From assembly GCA_019973155.2 (NCBI GenBank), contig BPQB01000002.1:1240001-1304000 (forward strand): 64,000 bases of DNA, given 5' to 3'. This DNA comes from Phanerochaete sordida (lineage: Eukaryota; Basidiomycota; Agaricomycetes; Polyporales; Phanerochaetaceae). A program made the position numbers and the translations under genes. Shown here in pieces: positions 31,066 to 42,571 of the stretch (positions are counted from its first letter, which is position 1; every line of letters begins with the position of its first letter). Under the pieces are notes generated by a model that saw only the letters and a program-made list of their open reading frames with translations, ran no database searches and was not told the origin of the DNA.

Positions 31066-32992
31066 ATGGGCAATACGAGCCTCGCCGAGGCATTCCTGAT
31101 CGCCATTCTGCTGAGCGGCCTCACGGGCGCCGCTCCCGCGGCAGTGTCGGTCGCGACCGCGCCCGCCGCGGTGTCTGTGGCGTCGGCCGCTGCGCCGAGC
31201 CCGACGGTCCCGTACGCGCAGGACCTGCCGAACCACGTCCTCTGGAACGAGGGCTCCGATGTTGACCCGCAGCCGTACCGCGACGGCCTCGGCGCGAGCC
31301 CTGTCCTCGGCCCACAGAACGTTCAGGTCGACCTGCAGAACCCCGACCTGCTCGCGCCGCCGTCGACGGACTCGGGTACTGTGTGCGTGTCGCGGCTGAG
31401 CCTGACCGTTGTACACGCGACTGACGCGAACTGCGCGACAGCGGAAACGCCAAGTGGCCCTTCAGTTTGAGCCATAACCGCCTGCAGACAGGCGGCTGGG
31501 CTAGGCAGCAGAACGTTAAAGTGATGCCTCTCGCTACCGGTATGTCGTTTCTATCGTTGATAGCCATGCTCGCCATCTTACGATACGCTCAGAAATGGCT
31601 GGCGTGAACATGCGTCTTCAGGCCGGTGCCCTTAGGTACGCTTATCCCATGGTGGTACACAGCTCAATGTATGCTTACGCCCTCGGTAGGGAGCTTCATT
31701 GGCACACAACTGCGGAGGTAAGTACTGTCGAGTGTATCTATTGATCAGGCTTGTTGAAGGCGCGATGCAGTGGGCATACGTCCTCAAAGGCAACATGAAC
31801 GTTGCAGTCGTCAACGCCGACGGCCAGAATTACCTCGATACCATCGTATGTCTGACGTCGAGAGCGTCGTAACCACTACTGACTTACTTTGCAGGGCGCG
31901 GGCGATATGTGGTATTTCCCTCCTGGTGTTCCTCATGTCCTTCAAGCCACCGACGACTTGGCGGACGGAGCCGAGTTCCTGCTGGTCTTCGACAGCGGAG
32001 ACTTCTCTGAAGACTCTACATTCTCGGTTGGTGACCCAGCCTACCAGGTTCCAAGTCTCGCTGACTCGTGTCCAGATCACCGACTGGCTGAGCCACGTCC
32101 CCAAGGAAGTCATTGCGAAGAACTTCGGGCTGCCCATGGACGATTTCGCTGATCTGCCCGGCAAGGAGCTCTATATCTTCCCATCTGGTACGCCAGGAAG
32201 TCGTCTCGGCTCGGAGCGACTAGAAACTGATTATACTATTACAGAGCCTCTGTCAAAGGGCACCGTCGTGCCCAAGAGCTCCGCAGGCTCTGCGCCGCTG
32301 CCGTACACTTTCAAGGCGTCCCAGATGACGCCAAAGGCCCTGGCAGGAGGCTCTGTCAAGATCATCGACTCCTCCAACTTCCAGATTTCGAAGACTATCG
32401 CAGCAGCTGAGGTGACGGTCGAGCCGGGTGCGATTAGGGAGCTCCACGTACGTGGCATGCTTTCACACCTTCGAGCTTCCTACTGACCTGGCATCAGTGG
32501 CACCCTACGGAGGATGAGTGGAGCTACTTCCTGTGAGTGATGTCTCGTTCGACCCACTCAAAGGCATGGTCTCATCGTTCCGTATAGTGAGGGCACTGGA
32601 CGCATTACGCTGTTCGCGTCGAGCGGCAATGCCAGGACGTTCAACTTCCAGCCTGGCGACATCGGCTACGTTCCAGCTTCGTTCGGTACGCCTTATCTCT
32701 TCAAAATCCGTATGTAGACATGCTGACGACTTTCTTAGGTCACTACGTCGAGAATACCGGCAACACGACTCTGCGCTTCCTCGAAGTCTTCAAATCAGGT
32801 AAGGCTCTTTCGCCGAGGCCCCATGGAGAGTTCTCTGATCATCTTCTTACAGACAAGTTCGAGGATATTAGCTTGGGGCAATGGCTTGCTCTCACTCCCC
32901 CCGAGATAGTGAAGGCGCACCTGCAGCTCAGCGACGAGACTATTTCGAAGCTCAACACTACGAAAGTTGTCGTTGCGGCCCCACAGCACTGA
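31066..32992 (+). CDS. Secreted oxalate decarboxylase (bicupin)
   Basis: Twelve exons, all in phase: 31066-31382, 31442-31539, 31593-31635, 31690-31717, 31771-31845, 31895-32026, 32076-32187, 32245-32447, 32498-32532, 32588-32685, 32739-32798 and 32853-32992 (446 residues). A signal peptide (LAEAFLIAILLSGLTGAAPA) starts the protein. Cupin 1 has RELHWHTTAEWAYVLKG and FPPGVPHVLQ; cupin 2 has RELHWHPTEDEWSYFLEG and VPASFGHYVENTG; each supplies the three His and one Glu that bind Mn. The lid over site 1 reads SEDST (matching the SENST lid of bacterial decarboxylase), whose Glu is the proton donor distinguishing decarboxylase from oxidase. It splits oxalate into formate and CO2, controlling oxalate that wood-rotting fungi secrete. 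Identification is secure. Confidence 0.93.
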
Positions 32993-33210
32993 CCGCGGCG
33001 ATGTAGAATTTAGATGGTATACGATTGTATTGTAGAATGTGTCAGCGCGTGGATAAAATATCTATCGTTTCCCTCGTATTTCTGACCGTCTGGCGTTGGA
33101 GGAAATCGAAGTCGGGGTCAAGAGTGGGCGTCTATCTGGCTGGTACCGCGTCAGTGGGGGAGCAGCTGGTCGAGTCCGCGCTGTGATCACCCGCCAACCT
33201 CGGCCTGGAC

Positions 33211-35970
33211 ATGTCTGGCCTGAACCTCAACGCCATCGCCGAGAATGCCACTCGACTCGGGACACGTCTCCAGGAGACCATCTCCGAGCACACGCGAGAC
33301 CTCGCCATAGCTCGCGGTGCTAGCTCGTCCTACTTTGACACGCCCGAGGACAAGGTCAGGAACATCCGCAAGCAGCTGGATTCCAACAGCGACAGGGAGA
33401 AGCTCGATGCTATGAAGCGGCTGATTGCGGTGCGTGGCTAGCTTCTATGCAACCTCAGCCAACTGAAGCGATCTCCTCCAAAAGCTCATATCCAAAGGTC
33501 GCAATGTCTCCGAGTTCTTCGCCCAAGTAGTCAAGAACGTCGCGTCGCACAACCTCGAGATACGCAAACTGGTTTATATCTACCTCTTGCGCTATGCAGA
33601 ACACGAGCCAGACCTCGCTCTACTGTCCATTAACACCTTCCAGAAGGACCTCTCGGACCCAAACCCGCTCATCCGTGCCATGGCTCTGCGGGTCCTCTCA
33701 GGAATCAGGGTCCCCATGATTGGGAGCATAGTCGTACTAGCAATCAAGAAATGCGCTTCCGACATAAGCCCTTACGTCAGGAAGGCTGCGGCGATGGCCA
33801 TCCACCAAGCATACAAGTCGGTGATAGTCGTATTCTCGCCCATGCCTTTCTCATGACACTCCATCTGCAGACTCGATTCTGGCCTGCAGCCAGAACTGAT
33901 TGAAATCATATCCAATCTTCTCCGGGACCGGTCACCACTGTCCATAGGCAGCGTCGCAACTGCATTCGAAGCCGTCTGCCCCACGCGTCTTGATCTGCTG
34001 CACAAGCACTATCGTCGTCTATGCCGGACCTTAGTCGACGTGGACGAGTGGGGGCAAGCAGACCTTATGGCGTTGCTCCTGCGCTATGCCCGCACAATGC
34101 TTCCACGTCCGGTTGTCACCGGAGATCGCGAAGAGGTCGACTTGGATGTTCGCCTGCTTCTTACATCCTCCGAACCTCTGTTCCAGTCGTACAACCCGGC
34201 TGTAAGTGGTGTTCTTGCTCCACTTGCGCGCGTCGGTTGACTCGGGTCTCGGATAGGTTGTACTTGCTGTGGTTCGTGTGTTTTACTACGCAGCTCCGCC
34301 TTCGGAGGCGTCGAAGATCATTCAACCAATGTTACGCCTGCTGCATATTTCGCCAGAGGTGGAGCGGACTGTCCTACCCTACTTGCTCATGGTATCACAG
34401 TCACTTGCGGTGAGATACCTACTTTAACTTTTGACGACTCCGATTTTTACCAAGCTGCTAGCACTTGCTAATCCCTTCATACACCTACTTCCTCATACGA
34501 AGCGACGATATCCCTCATGTCAAGAGGCTCAAGATGCGCCTTCTTCGATTGCTAATTACATCAGAGAATTACCAGGCATTACTACGGGAATTTGCAGTGA
34601 GCAGTTCCATTCTTATCTGGAAACACTGCATCTTGACAGGACTTAGCACTACGCAGAGGACGCGGACGACACACTTGTCAAGGATGCCATTGGTGCAATT
34701 GGCTATAGCGCCCGTCTTGTACCAGAATCGGCACAGCAGTGTCTGAGCATCCTGATGTCCTTCATCCAGAGCAAGCACAGTGTCGTTGTTGGCAACGCTG
34801 TCATTGTCCTCAAACAGCTAGTACAGAGTAGCCTGCAGCAGGGTCAGGCCATCGGCACCTCGTACTCGTCCACAGGCATTATCTCGCGTCTGGCCTATTC
34901 ATTCGAGCAAATTACACACCCACAAGCCAGAGCGTGTATCTTGTGGCTAGTTGGACAGTATGCTGCGGATGAAAGCGTACAGAACGGTATCAAGATCGGG
35001 CCAGAAGGTGTCGCACCTTGGGCTCCGGACCTTCTCCGCAAGTCTGCGCTGACGTTCACACAAGAAGTGCGCATTTTTTACACTGTCGGCGTATCATTGC
35101 TCAATCTTGGCCGTAGGAGCCGATAGTGAAGCTGCAGGCCATCACCCTCGGCGCAAAGCTGATCGTCCTCTCGCCCGCTGATCGCACGTTAATCCTGCTT
35201 AATCGCTACGTGCTATCGCTCGCGCGGTACGACATGAATTTCGACGTGCGCGATCGCGCGCGCATGCTCGGCGCGCTCCTCGTCGGCGCAATCCCCAGTC
35301 TGCATGAGGACGACGAAGAGCAGGAAGCCCCGGGCGGCGTGGTGCTGCGCCGCGAGCAGGTCCGCCTCGTGCTCTTCGAGGGCAAACTGGGCGCTCCAGC
35401 CGAGAAGGACGTGCTGCGTGAGTCCCGCCTGCGCACGCTGCACGCCGCCACATCGCTGACACGGGCCCGCCAGACTTTGACAACCAGACCGTCGGCTCGC
35501 TCGGCGCGATCACCGGGAAGGACATGGCCGCGGACAGCGTGCTACCAGACTGGCTCGAGCAGGGCGTCGATCCTGCGTTGCGCGTCTCAGAGGACGACGC
35601 GCCGCCACCGCCCATTGCGGTCCAGTCGCTACAGTCTGCGGTGCCGCGTTCGATCGCGTCGTCGAACCTCGCGTCGCCTGTCGTTTTGACGCCGACTGGG
35701 CCCTCGCCGAGCGGGTCGTACGTCAGGACAGACGCCAAGAACGCCTGGACAAATCTCGACGAGTTTTATGAGGAGAGCACCGAAGAAGAGGAGGAAGAGG
35801 AGACGGAGAGTGAGGAAGACGACAGCGAGGAAGAGAGCGAGGACGGCGAAGAGCGTGAGGAGCATCACGAAGGGCCCGAGAGCAGCGAGGCGGAAGATGA
35901 GGACAAGGAATCGGGCGAGGAAGAGGAAGATGATGATCATTCACCACATGCAATACATCATACAAGCTGA
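33211..35970 (+). CDS. APL6: AP-3 adaptor complex subunit beta
   Basis: Eight exons: 33211-33429, 33485-33816, 33871-34201, 34257-34409, 34462-34596, 34647-35066, 35117-35417 and 35474-35970 (795 residues). The adaptin N-terminal trunk is clear: [79 protein letters not shown], and later [16 protein letters not shown]. The beta-specific hinge is highly acidic and Ser/Glu-rich (from about 35770), and the protein ends soon after, so a C-terminal appendage is missing or very reduced, as in yeast Apl6 (about 809 residues). AP-3 sorts cargo from Golgi/endosome to vacuole, bypassing the endosomal route. The intron-2 donor (GTCGGT) is weak but fixed by phase. Confidence 0.88.
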
Positions 35971-35995
35971 TCCACATCTACGTACACAATCTGGA

Positions 35996-38900
35996 CTACA
36001 GCACGGCACCCTCAGGGATCTTGTAGTATAGCGGCTGTAAACATCGGCGTTAGCGCGGCGTATGAACATGGACGGATCTTTTGCATACCGTGTTGAAGAC
36101 ATGATAGAAATGACCTCTGAGACCGCCAACTTCGGGATAGTACTCCGGCGGGAACCACTAGCCAAACAGGTTAGAGTAGGTGCGAGTGGTGTGCATGAAT
36201 TGACCCACATGCTCCTCTGGCATTTCTTCCTTCCACGCCCTCAGATACCGCGCCCCCACGGTGTCATTCGTGACACCGACACCGTGTTTAGGCAGCTGGA
36301 ATTGTGCGATCTGCAGCTCGGTGTCCGTGATGGTGCTCCGCGACACCCGGGCGTATGACGTGCGGTAGAGGCCGCGGTAGAAGATGTACTCGCACCAGCG
36401 GTCGTAGTCGTCTTTGTCGATGTCGTGCACGCGGCCGTCGGTGACCATGATGTCGTACGGCGCAGCTGCTCGCATATGAGCCCCACTGGCCTATGTAGAC
36501 GTCGAGAGAGTACGTACGGCGAGGTGCATGGGGCTTCGTGACCACATAGCCCAGGAAAACGACCGGCTCTGGGTAGGCCTCAGACATGATGCGGGCCAGC
36601 TCGGCTGCTTGCAGTTCGCGATCGAGCGGGGTCTCCTCTGCACTCGTAGTTCGGTAAGACGATTCGCAAGCGCGTGGCAGCACCTCACCTTGGCCATTGT
36701 GCGCCACGACGACGTGGACGCGCGTCCCGAAGACATCCAAGACTGCGTGGATCGCTGGTGCAAGCTCACCGTCTGGCGAGGGGAGGAGATGGTGCGTCGA
36801 CTCGAGGATCGGGAACTATCGCGATGGTGAGTGGCGTACGCCGGGGCGACGTAGACGAACCCACTTTTGACAACAATACTGCGCCCCAGGTGTGCTGATT
36901 GGGCCCAGGACCAAGGTCAACGTACTAAACGGCCGTGAGACGGGAGTTCGTAGATATAGATCTCAACACGTACGTAGCCGATGTCTTCAAGCATCACCCG
37001 CGTGCTGCAACAGGCGTTAGACTGGGACTTCTGGTGTGCCTTCAGTACTCACACGTCGCGATTGCCATACACAACACGCTACGAAGCCGTCAGCCGCATG
37101 CGACGCTGGACAGCCTCGATTTACTCACGTGCAAATCCGTCTCTAAAAGCCCAACAACGTCAAGTTGCATGTCCCTGAAGCAACGTCAGCCTCCTCCTTG
37201 CACTTCTTAGCGGATACATACTTGATCAAATCCCTCATTCTCCTCTGGCTGTCTCGCCCCTCATTATCGATGCCAAAGTGCACGGTCCAGATACCAGCGC
37301 GGAAGATACGGGGGCCCGGGCGGTATGGCACAGGCGGGCTCGCGGGCCAGCGGTACATCGTCACGAGGAACGACGCGATGGTCAGCGTGGCGACCGCGGC
37401 GTTGACGTACGTCCGCGCCCTCCTCGTCAGCGTCAGCGCCGGTCGCGGGGGCTCCGCCGGCCAGCGGAACGCGAGGCCGATGAGCAGCATCTGCGCGCCG
37501 AGCACGCTGCGCGGCGGTCAGCAACAGGTCGCACGACGCGTGCGAACGCACCCACCAGTTGGTGCGCTCCCGGAAGAGCCCGCCGCCAGGCACGAACGCG
37601 TACGCGACGGTGAACGTGTTCGCGACGTCGAAGAGCGCCGCGGCGAGGAACGCGACGAAGAACGTCTTCGCGACGTGCCGGTTCGCCGCCGCAGCACCAA
37701 GCACCGCGGGCGCGGCCGCCGTGAGGAACAGCGCAAAGTGCCAGCCGCCGAGGTAGCCGGGCCAGTCCTTGTAGAGGTACATGACCGTCGCGCTCGCGGC
37801 GCCGTAGAGGAACCACGCCGGGTGGACGAGCCAGTCCGACGGGAGGGCAGCTGTGAGGACCAGGCCGACCGCTTGCGCGACGTGCGTCAGCGAGCCGTGC
37901 AGATGCGGGAGCGGACCCTGGATTGGGTAGCCCGTCCACGACCAGGCGATCAACGTGCTCCCGTCGCTGAGGAAGCAGTGGAGGGTGAACAGGTACGAGC
38001 CCAGCGCAAAGCCGTCTGCAAGCCAGTTGGTACGGGTAGGAACTGGCGTAGACTTTGCTGGAGTCTTCTCTGTATCATCGCTACGTGCAGACGCGTCCTT
38101 CGAAGGATCAGAGATGCGGCTGTAGTAGTTGTAGATCGCGAGAACAGCCAGAGCAATGCCTGTCTTGTTGTATCCTCCGGATGCTTCGTGGACGATTGGC
38201 CATACTGAAGGAAATGACAGTCAGGACACCTTGAGAAGACTAACGATGCCCACCCGTACCTGGGTTGTTTGAGTGGTTGGCGTGTTTGCTCAGCGAAGAT
38301 AGCAGAAGCCCAAGCCCGAAGACTGACAAAGATTAGCGAATGTATGCAGGTGCTACGTTGGAGCGCACCTAGAAATTGGTATCCCATGGACGCGGGGGTA
38401 GTGGAGAGATCCACAGTCCAGCCAATGCATGACACGGAGTTCGCGAAGGCAACGATGAGAAGTCGCTGCAGCGGGCTCTTCGAGAGGTAGGCGAACAAGC
38501 CAGACAAGGACAACGCGTGCAGCACTGTACGTCCAGGCCGTGAGCTGGCGATATCACGGACGACCGCAATGCCGAGCACAATGGGAGAAAGCGTCGACAA
38601 GAGAGAGAGCTCTGAGCCAGTGATACCGAGCTCCCACACGGAGAAGTAGAATAGTGTAGGCGTCAGCGATGTCCAGATCGACCACTTGATGTATGCTAAA
38701 GGACATATGAATTCAGGGAAGTTCCAGCGGCAGAACTTGGCACGCACACAGATACAAGTCGCATGTGAATGCGAATGCAGATCCAAAGCTGCGGACAGAT
38801 CGCTGCGAACTAGTAGCTTCGTCTGGAGGCGCATCCGCTTGCTTCAGCGTTGACTTCTCGTCAACAGTGGGCATGATCTCAGATGATTTGGCTTTGGCAT

Positions 38901-39992
38901 CTGGTGATGATACAACACCTCTGTCGAAAAACGTTGTGTCAAACAACGAAGGTTTATGGAAGATGATGAGTGTAGTTGTACATAGGCTGAAGCTCTGCAA
39001 CTCCCGGAGTTCCTATAGTGATCTGCTCGACACAATCAGTCAGATGCCTGTCAAGCTTGACACTGAGAACCTACATTGAGATTGGCGGCTTCGAAGTCGT
39101 AGCGAGTGACAGAGTCGTAGAGGATGTCTAGGATAATAAGACCCCATTCGAAGAACGAATAGTGGGTATATGCTAGAGGAACGCAGTTCAGAGGCCCATG
39201 TGCATCTCATAGTACTTGGGCGACTTGACGCACCTCCCGGCACTCGATGAACTTTATGCTGTATGAAGAAGTAAATCATAGGCACGATCGAGATGAAGAA
39301 CCTGATGCCGGCGCAGTTAGCGAGATCCTGCGAACTACTTCGTGTATGCGCACGTATTAGCAAAGATACGCCTATGGGGAAATGTTAGGCGCGTTCGTAG
39401 AGTCAGAGTAACGGATCACCTTCTACGACGTATGCTGACATCTCTAGTGGCGGAGATATTGCCATACATCCAGGGTAGGTTCAGGACAATGTAGGATATC
39501 ATGAGGATGTCGTGCCAGTCGTGATCATCGGTTGAAGTAATATAAACCCATCCTCCACAGGACAGCGTTCGCAGGATCCCAGTGACAAGGAGAAACTTTG
39601 ACAGAGTAGGCGAGTGGACTCGTTGCAAGTAGTACTGGAATACAAGTGACGCGAATCGCGGACCTGCATGCATACATTCAGCAAGGTCGGAACGCGTCGT
39701 ATGGCAAGAAAACGCACCGGAGTTGAGCGCAATGAGAATCTGAAATATATTTCTTTCCGGATACCAATCTCCGATGCTGTCACGACGTGTTCAGTGGGGG
39801 CCAGTCCCGCGAAACGAAAGCCGAGACGCACGTAGCGGACACGGATGGGAACCATTCCTCAGGGTACCCAGCGACACCGTTCTTGACGATTTTCTTGTAG
39901 TGCAAAGCAGACCCAATGAACAAGGCGGAGAAGAAGGCTGCGAACGATAAATAGGTGTGCCAGACAGCGAGGCGGGCTGCGGGCACGGTCAT
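35996..39992 (-). CDS. CWH43: Cwh43/PGAP2-type GPI-anchor lipid remodelling protein
   Basis: A multi-exon membrane protein. The N-terminal FRAG1/DRAM-like domain starts [20 protein letters not shown] and continues [20 protein letters not shown], then [20 protein letters not shown]. The middle region has many spans ([39 protein letters not shown]). The C-terminal domain, an endonuclease/exonuclease/phosphatase-like fold in this family, contains [18 protein letters not shown] and ends [20 protein letters not shown] after two short introns with CTAAC branch sites. In yeast Cwh43 replaces GPI-anchor diacylglycerol with ceramide in the ER. Exons in the middle are not all fixed; the span and ends are well supported. 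An in-frame ATG further upstream (40034) is possible. It is tail-to-tail with AP-3 beta, 25 bp between stops. Confidence 0.85.
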
Positions 39993-40234
39993 GGCGGTGC
40001 GTGTGGGCTCATGCTGCCTCGGTGCGGAGGGCATATAGGTTACAGGGGGAAGGGGCGGTAGTGTTACAGAGAGGGAGATGTTACACGCAGAGCCCAGCAA
40101 GCGACGCGGGGGATGCTGGGGGTGCAGGACTGAGAGAGACGCGGTGAGAGTCGGACGCGGCCGATGCTGAGAGCCTCGCCGCGATCACGCTTCGAAACAC
40201 TGACCGCCCGCCCTGACGTAAGAGGCGCTCGCTT

Positions 40235-40249
40235 AGATTAGATTAGATC
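40235..40249 (+). repeat. Shared promoter 15-mer, copy 3
   Basis: AGATTAGATTAGATC lies 243 bp upstream of the CWH43 start (minus-strand gene) and 131 bp beyond the Saf4 stop. It is identical to the elements at 1944 and 13962. Confidence 0.5.
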
Positions 40250-40379
40250 CTCGGCAACTGATCTCGCGACTCTCGCCCAGTGTCCTATGGACGCCACACG
40301 AGGAATATAGATGCTACAGCGGATGATGTACAGGGGTATACTAGGGAAAAAATACATAAAACCGACGAGCGGGACGCTG

Positions 40380-41536
40380 CTATGATCCAGTAGGCTTCCG
40401 GCGCCCTGTGTTCCCGAGTATACGCGCCCTGAGCAGCTCAGCAGCACTGGGCTGGCCGCTTGACGATCGAGCTGCCGATGCAATCCTAGAAGAAGACGGT
40501 AGTCGTTTGGTGGGTTGAACAGGGATGGTTCTCGTTACGTCCAGTCGTCGTCGTTTTGCGCTTTCTCGCTCTTCCAGCTCTCTCTTCGCTCTCCGCCACT
40601 CTTCCCGATCCTGCTCCTCTGTTTCCTTGCTGTCCCTCGCAAGCTTCAGCTCTTCTGGAAGACCATACCTGCCTTTCAGCTCGCTATCTTCCGCCTGCTT
40701 CTCTTTCTCCACCTTTTTCTCCTCCCGAAAGCGTTTCCGGACTTTCCTCGACAATGCGTACGGATCGGACCCGTAGTGGTCTGCGAGGTCCTGTAGCGCT
40801 TCTATTCGAGGAACTTGGACCTGATTCATGTGGTTCTGAGCGGCAGTTGACTTCTCGAGAGCAGCAAGAGGATCTTCGGTGCTTTGTTTGCCTTCCGTGT
40901 CTGCGGCCGTAGGGTAAGCTTAGCCATGCATTGGATGCATATCGCACGTACCATGCACCGCAAAGCCCCCGTTCTCCTCTGGATCCCATTCTTCGTCCTT
41001 CTGTCTCGCTCCAGAGACAACGACATAGCGGGTATTCTAAACATATATGTCAATCCCTACCCTGGGGCGAAAACGAGGCGCATACCTTCGGGTCGGTGTG
41101 GATCTCGAACCAGCCATCGCACAGGTGACACTTACACCTAAATGAGTATATCGGCGTGCTGTAATAGTTTCCGATCTTCTTCTTCTCGGCATTGTACCGC
41201 ACGCCCATTCCGATGTGGTTGTTGCATGTTCCGCTGTAGTACTTATCAGCGAGTGCAATACAGCTTGAGCTGATGGTGCGTACCACCAAATGTTGAACGG
41301 AAGCTCAAAGCGAGTTATGAGAATCCCCTGGTCAATCTTCCGAGCTCTGTCACCGAGTGCATGCTTGCCTGAAGTTGTGTAAGCGTCTCGGAAGGCCGGA
41401 TGGATCGCACTAACCTCTGTAGGCGTTCAAGCTTGTGTGCTTGTCGGGATCATAGTCCGGGGGATAGTACTTGTTAAACCCTAGATCATGGTGAGCGACA
41501 GCATACCCTTGCGCAAGAACACTACTTGCCTTGCAT
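40380..41536 (-). CDS. SAF4: Saf4/CCDC130 (Yju2/Cwc16 family) splicing factor
   Basis: The first coding exon is only 7 nt (41530-41536, ATGCAAG) and is followed by a GC-donor intron (GCAAGT...TAG) to 41480, giving MQGFNKYYPPDYDPDKHTSL. The frame continues GKHALGDRARKIDQGILITR, then FELPFNIWCGTCNNHIGMGV, KKIGNYYSTPIYSFRCKCHL and CDGWFEIHTDP. The two Cys pairs (CGTC and CHLC) form the zinc site of the Yju2/CCDC94/CCDC130 family. The C-terminal half is a long charged helix (ALSRKVRKRFREEKKVEKEK) and a Ser/Arg-rich tail. The NHIGMGVRYNAEKKK form matches CCDC130/Saf4 rather than essential Yju2. It associates with the catalytic spliceosome in the nucleus. It is divergent from RPS20 across 241 bp. 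Middle exon borders at 41415-41480 and onward are phase-consistent. Confidence 0.88.
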
Positions 41537-41777
41537 GGTGGGATGAACGCGGTGCGGACAACTCGCGAGCGGTGACCTCACCCCTCGCCCGACGCAAGGC
41601 GCTTGTTTCACGTGCACCTCGGTCATTGCCGAAAGCAGACGGCCTTTGTAAACTCTAATTTTCCGTCGTACACACTAACCACCAACGCCCTCAGGTCCGC
41701 GTCCCCGCCGCTTTGCACGAAATGCCCCGCTCACAGTTCCGTTTCCAGTCACCATCTGACTCTCCCAAGCAGCCAGG

Positions 41778-42313
41778 ATGAGTTACGTCGCTAAGGGTGA
41801 AAAGGAATACGACGCCACGGGTGCCCCCGTCCCCGCGGCCAAGATCCACAAGATCCGTATCACGCTCACGAGCAGCAACGTCAAGAACCTCGAGAAGTGT
41901 GCGTAGCCTCTTTGTGGCGGAGAGAGAAGATATTGACCCTGGGTGCAGTCTCGCAGGACTTGATCAACCGTGCTAAGGACAAGCAGCTCCGCGTCAAGGG
42001 CCCCGTCCGCCTCCCCACCAAGGTCCTCAAGATCACCACCCGCAAGACTGTACGTTCTCCTCGAACTCCAATAATTTTCTCTCTGCTCACATATGCTTTT
42101 TCCAGCCTTGCGGTGAGGGTTCTAAGACCTGGGACCGCTACGAGCTCAAGATCCACAAGCGCCTCATTGACCTCCACTCCTCCAGCGAGATCGTCAAGCA
42201 GATCGTAAGTTGCTCCGTATCTTCGTTTGCAATGTCCCTCCAACTGACCGCCTCGTTAGACCTCCATCAGCCTGGAGCCCGGTGTCGAGGTCGAGGTTAC
42301 CATCTCCGGTTGA
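41778..42313 (+). CDS. RPS20: 40S ribosomal protein S20 (uS10)
   Basis: Four exons, 41778-41898, 41949-42049, 42106-42204 and 42260-42313, encode 124 residues. [18 protein letters not shown], then [20 protein letters not shown], then [20 protein letters not shown] and [20 protein letters not shown] are near-invariant uS10 segments. It is part of the head of the small ribosomal subunit. The upstream region is CT-rich before the start, as for other basidiomycete ribosomal protein genes. Identification is secure. Confidence 0.97.
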
Positions 42314-42571
42314 GTAGCTCTCGTGTAGCACCTTATCAACGGTCTTATGCGATCATGACTACTACGATACCTCACGAGTGTCTGAGTGCCCTTGTCCGAT
42401 TTACCACAACATGCATCATGAATAAGTCGTGAGGAATCCGAAAGTAAGCAATATATACAAATTACGTGTCTAAGTCCAGGGATTGCGCACGAACGGTAGA
42501 GCATTATGTACATTATTATACGATAGGGGTCGCGTGTCTCTAAGATGCAGCATGACGGGTCCATGAAATGT

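Noticed and set aside
37165..38208. A 347-codon plus-strand open frame
   Set aside because: It is antisense to the CWH43 membrane exons, with Arg-rich low-complexity translation typical of GC-rich shadow frames.
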